DNA from: Herminiimonas sp.
Lineage (GTDB): Bacteria; Pseudomonadota; Gammaproteobacteria; Burkholderiales; Burkholderiaceae
Direction of reading: 5' to 3'
Length of the DNA stretch: 7,110 bases
Assembly: GCA_014377155.1 (NCBI GenBank)
Contig: JACMQD010000167.1
Location: forward strand, 1-7,110
Shown: positions 4,883 through 7,110 of the stretch, one piece after another
Position numbering within the stretch: the stretch's first letter is position 1
Layout: each line of letters begins with the position of its first letter
Notes under the pieces: model-generated
What the model saw: only the letters and a program-made list of their open reading frames with translations
Databases searched by the model: none
Told to the model about the DNA's origin: nothing
Made by a program: the position numbers and the translations under genes

Positions 4883-6346
4883 CTATCGCGGTAAAACCGA
4901 TTCACCCATCAAGAATTCATCGACCGCACGCGCGCACTGCCGGCCTTCGCGAATTGCCCATACCACCAGTGACTGCCCACGACGCATGTCGCCCGCCGCA
5001 AACACCTTGTCGACCGACGTCTGGTAGCAGCCGTCGCCATCGGTCGTTGCTTTCGCATTGCCGCGCGCATCCTTGTCGACACCGAACGCCTCCAGTATCT
5101 GCGACACGGGCGAAACGAACCCCATCGCCAGCAACACCAGATCGGCTTTCATCTCGAACTCCGAATTCGGTACTTCCTGCATCTTGCCGTCCTTGAATTC
5201 AACCCGTGCGGCGATCAGCTTGTCGACCTTGCCGCCCTTGCCTTCGAGGCGCTTGGTCGCGACCGACCAGTCACGTTCGCACCCTTCTTCATGCGACGAC
5301 GACGTGCGCAGCTTGGTCGGCCAATACGGCCAGACCAGTGGCTTGTTTTCGGTTTCCGGCGGTTGTGGCAGCAGTTCGAACTGCGTGACCGTCAAGGCGC
5401 CATGCCGGTTCGAGGTACCGACACAATCAGAGCCGGTGTCGCCGCCGCCGATGACGACCACGTGCTTACCGCTCGCCATGATCTGGTCCTTGACCTTGTC
5501 GCCGGCGCCGACCTTGTTTTGCAGGGGCAAGAAATCCATGGCGAAATGCACGCCTTTCAACTCGCGTCCCGGCACCGGCAAATCACGCGGCACTTCGGAG
5601 CCACCGGCGATGATGACGGCGTCAAAATCCTTGCTCAGTTGTTCGGGCGCGATGGTTTCTTTGGCCCAGTTCATCACGTTCGAAGGAAAGTCCTTACCGA
5701 TCAGGACACTGGTACGGAACGTCACACCTTCCGCGGTCATCTGGTCGACGCGGCGGTCGATATGCGATTTTTCCATCTTGAAGTCAGGGATGCCGTAGCG
5801 CAGCAAGCCGCCGACGCGGTCGCTCTTTTCAAATACGGTGACATCATGGCCGACGCGCGCCAGTTGCTGCGCCGCCGCCATGCCCGCCGGGCCGGAGCCG
5901 ACCACGGCGATCTTCTTGCCAGTTTTGGTCTTGGGCAGTTGTGGCACGACCCAGCCATTTTCCCAGCCCTTGTCGATGATGAAATGCTCGATCGATTTGA
6001 TGCCGACCGGGTCGTCGTTGATACCCAGCGTGCAGGCCGTTTCGCACGGTGCCGGACACACGCGGCCGGTAAATTCCGGGAAGTTGTTGGTCGAATGCAG
6101 GTTGTCGAGGGCTTCGCGGTAATTGCCGTTGTAGACCAGATCGTTCCAGTCCGGGATGATGTTGTTGACCGGGCAGCCACTGTTACAGAACGGGATGCCG
6201 CAATCCATGCAGCGTGCGCCCTGGATCTTGGCGTCGCCGTCGCTCAGGTGCACCATAAATTCCTTGTAGTGCTTCTTGCGCGACTGCGGTGCTTCGCTCG
6301 CTTCCTGCAAGCGCTCGAATTCCATAAAACCGGTAATTTTTCCCAT
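4883..6346 (-). CDS. gltD: Glutamate synthase [NADPH] small subunit
   Basis: GltD (487 residues) is the FAD- and NADPH-binding beta subunit of GOGAT. It supplies electrons to GltB, which converts 2-oxoglutarate plus glutamine into two glutamates. The N-terminal iron-sulfur region has Cys46, Cys49, Cys54 and Cys58 ([13 protein letters not shown]) and Cys97, Cys101 and Cys105 (CPAPCETAC). The FAD-binding Rossmann motif is GSGPAG (150-155), and the NADPH-binding motif is GGGDTGSD (300-307). Near the C-terminus, [21 protein letters not shown] is the conserved FAD-contacting stretch of this family. All key motifs are present and the length is normal. The start is supported by AGGGA (6356-6352), 5 bases before the ATG. 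GltD-like domains also occur in other oxidoreductases, but adjacency to gltB settles the assignment. It is separated from gltB by 89 bp and followed by a terminator. Confidence 0.98.
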   Translation of the reverse strand: MGKITGFMEFERLQEASEAPQSRKKHYKEFMVHLSDGDAKIQGARCMDCGIPFCNSGCPVNNIIPDWNDLVYNGNYREALDNLHSTNNFPEFTGRVCPAPCETACTLGINDDPVGIKSIEHFIIDKGWENGWVVPQLPKTKTGKKIAVVGSGPAGMAAAQQLARVGHDVTVFEKSDRVGGLLRYGIPDFKMEKSHIDRRVDQMTAEGVTFRTSVLIGKDFPSNVMNWAKETIAPEQLSKDFDAVIIAGGSEVPRDLPVPGRELKGVHFAMDFLPLQNKVGAGDKVKDQIMASGKHVVVIGGGDTGSDCVGTSNRHGALTVTQFELLPQPPETENKPLVWPYWPTKLRTSSSHEEGCERDWSVATKRLEGKGGKVDKLIAARVEFKDGKMQEVPNSEFEMKADLVLLAMGFVSPVSQILEAFGVDKDARGNAKATTDGDGCYQTSVDKVFAAGDMRRGQSLVVWAIREGRQCARAVDEFLMGESVLPR

Positions 6347-6359
6347 GATCTTCCCTAGA

Positions 6360-6429
6360 TGCGTTCAGCGCAGCGTCACGTGCGCGCTGCAGGAACATCG
6401 TCCTGCAGCGTGTACATTTCTGCGTTCAG
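6360..6429. repeat. 9-bp direct repeats flanking a palindrome in the gltB-gltD gap
   Basis: The sequence tgcgttcag occurs at 6360-6368 and again at 6421-6429, bracketing 52 bases that hold the 10-bp-stem palindrome at 6385-6410. This arrangement resembles a very small palindromic insertion with a duplicated target site, but the repeats may also be coincidental. No transposase, and no terminal inverted repeats at the repeat borders, can be seen. Confidence 0.45.
6385..6410 (-). repeat. Strong 10-bp-stem hairpin between gltB and gltD
   Basis: CGCTGCAGGA (6410-6401) and TCCTGCAGCG (6394-6385) form a perfect 10-bp stem with a 6-base loop, the strongest inverted repeat in the window. No T-tract follows, so it should not terminate. 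A stabiliser or processing site between the two subunit messages is plausible. The arm 6390-6385 can alternatively pair with 6375-6370 (GCAGCG/CGCTGC), so two mutually exclusive folds exist. Confidence 0.65.
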
Positions 6430-6435
6430 GTTGTT

Positions 6436-7110
6436 TTAAGCCGCGACTTTTTCGTTCGCCTGTTTTGCTGCATGCATTTCGCCCAGCGCCCGCTTGTACT
6501 CGGTCGGGAATACCTTGACGAACTTGCTGCGCGATACCGCCCAGGCATCGAGCAGGTTGCGTGCCCGTGTACTGCCGGTGTACTTGAAATGCCGTTCGAT
6601 CAAGGTCTTCAGGATCGCTTCGTCGGTCTGGGCTTCGCCGCCGCGCAGCACACTGTGCCAGCTATCCCGATCGCCCTTGGCTTCCTGGTCGGCATGGCTG
6701 ACCAGGTGCTCCAGCGCGACCATCGACATGTTGCATTTCTTCTCGAAGTCGCCTTCCGGGTCGTACACGTAGGCGATACCGCCCGACATGCCGGCCGCGA
6801 AGTTGCGCCCGGTTTCGCCCAGCACCACCACCGTGCCGCCAGTCATGTATTCGCAGCCATGGTCGCCGGTACCTTCGACGACCGCGACAGCGCCCGAATT
6901 ACGAACTGCGAAACGCTCGCCGCCGACGCCATTGAAAAACGCTTCGCCGGATATTGCGCCATACAAGACCGTATTGCCGATGATGATGTTGTCGACCGCG
7001 CGGCCACGGAACTCGGTGTTGGGACGCACGATGATGCGTCCGCCCGACAAGCCCTTGCCGACGTAATCATTACCCTCGCCAACCAGATCCAGCGTAATGC
7101 CATGCGCCAG
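6436..7110 (-). CDS. gltB: Glutamate synthase [NADPH] large subunit, C-terminal 224 residues (5' end outside window)
   Basis: This is the C-terminal end of the roughly 1,500-residue alpha subunit of GOGAT; the frame is open at base 7110 and ends with TAA at 6436-6438. The visible part is the GXGXG beta-helix domain: [22 protein letters not shown] near the window edge, then [31 protein letters not shown] and [22 protein letters not shown], with its repeating glycine pattern. In the full enzyme this domain is structural and helps hold the amidotransferase and synthase domains in place; the catalytic sites lie upstream, outside the window. The C-terminal region (about the last 70 residues) has the usual helical segment [17 protein letters not shown]. 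Nothing looks truncated or frameshifted in the visible part. gltD follows after 89 bp, the normal gltBD order. Confidence 0.97.
   Translation of the reverse strand: MAHGITLDLVGEGNDYVGKGLSGGRIIVRPNTEFRGRAVDNIIIGNTVLYGAISGEAFFNGVGGERFAVRNSGAVAVVEGTGDHGCEYMTGGTVVVLGETGRNFAAGMSGGIAYVYDPEGDFEKKCNMSMVALEHLVSHADQEAKGDRDSWHSVLRGGEAQTDEAILKTLIERHFKYTGSTRARNLLDAWAVSRSKFVKVFPTEYKRALGEMHAAKQANEKVAA

Noticed and set aside
5291..6358. Open reading frame of 355 codons on the plus strand, antisense to gltD
   Set aside because: It lies entirely opposite the well-conserved gltD, has no recognisable domain, and is the kind of long antisense frame produced by GC-biased codon use in the real gene.
1..7110. CRISPR array, tRNA, rRNA, transposase, prophage or defence genes
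   Set aside because: No regularly spaced repeats, cloverleaf-like segments or recognisable mobile-element proteins were found; the strand is almost fully occupied by seven complete or partial core genes of two known systems plus the ABC ATPase and gltB fragment.

Overview
The window reads as an ordinary chromosomal segment of a Gram-negative betaproteobacterium, most likely Burkholderiales and plausibly Oxalobacteraceae (a Herminiimonas/Janthinobacterium-like relative). This placement rests on the gene order (glutamate synthase, then a complete mla cluster with mlaA inside it, then a YadG-type ABC ATPase), the moderately GC-rich coding sequence and protein-level resemblance. No database search was possible. 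Every gene I can support lies on the minus strand, so the biological reading order runs from high to low coordinates.

Reading order. (1) 7110-6436: the 3' end of gltB, the large subunit of glutamate synthase. (2) 6346-4883: complete gltD, the small subunit, followed by a clear rho-independent terminator at 4867-4829. (3) 4747-569: the mla genes in the order mlaF, mlaE, mlaD, mlaA, mlaC, mlaB. They encode the phospholipid transport system that maintains outer-membrane lipid asymmetry. (4) 429-1: the N-terminal 143 codons of an ABC transporter ATPase of the YadG (ABC-2 exporter) type, cut by the window edge.

How the genes work together. GltB and GltD form the NADPH-dependent GOGAT enzyme of ammonia assimilation. 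MlaF (ATPase), MlaE (permease), MlaD (MCE-domain ring) and MlaB (STAS regulator) form the inner-membrane MlaFEDB complex. MlaC is the periplasmic lipid shuttle and MlaA the outer-membrane lipoprotein that extracts or delivers phospholipid. All six Mla components are present and look intact. mlaF/mlaE and mlaD/mlaA each overlap by 4 bp (ATGA), which suggests translational coupling; the other junctions have gaps of 13 to 153 bp.

Non-coding content. No intergenic gap exceeds about 155 bp, and I see no tRNA, rRNA, CRISPR array or insertion sequence. The gaps nevertheless hold several perfect inverted repeats: a 10-bp-stem palindrome between gltB and gltD flanked by 9-bp direct repeats, two 7-bp-stem hairpins between mlaE and mlaD, a GC-only hairpin over the end of mlaA, and a hairpin containing a perfect TATAAT upstream of the last ATPase gene. 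These, plus an unusually long hydrophilic tail on MlaA, are the items worth a second look. I do not see a previously undescribed gene system here.
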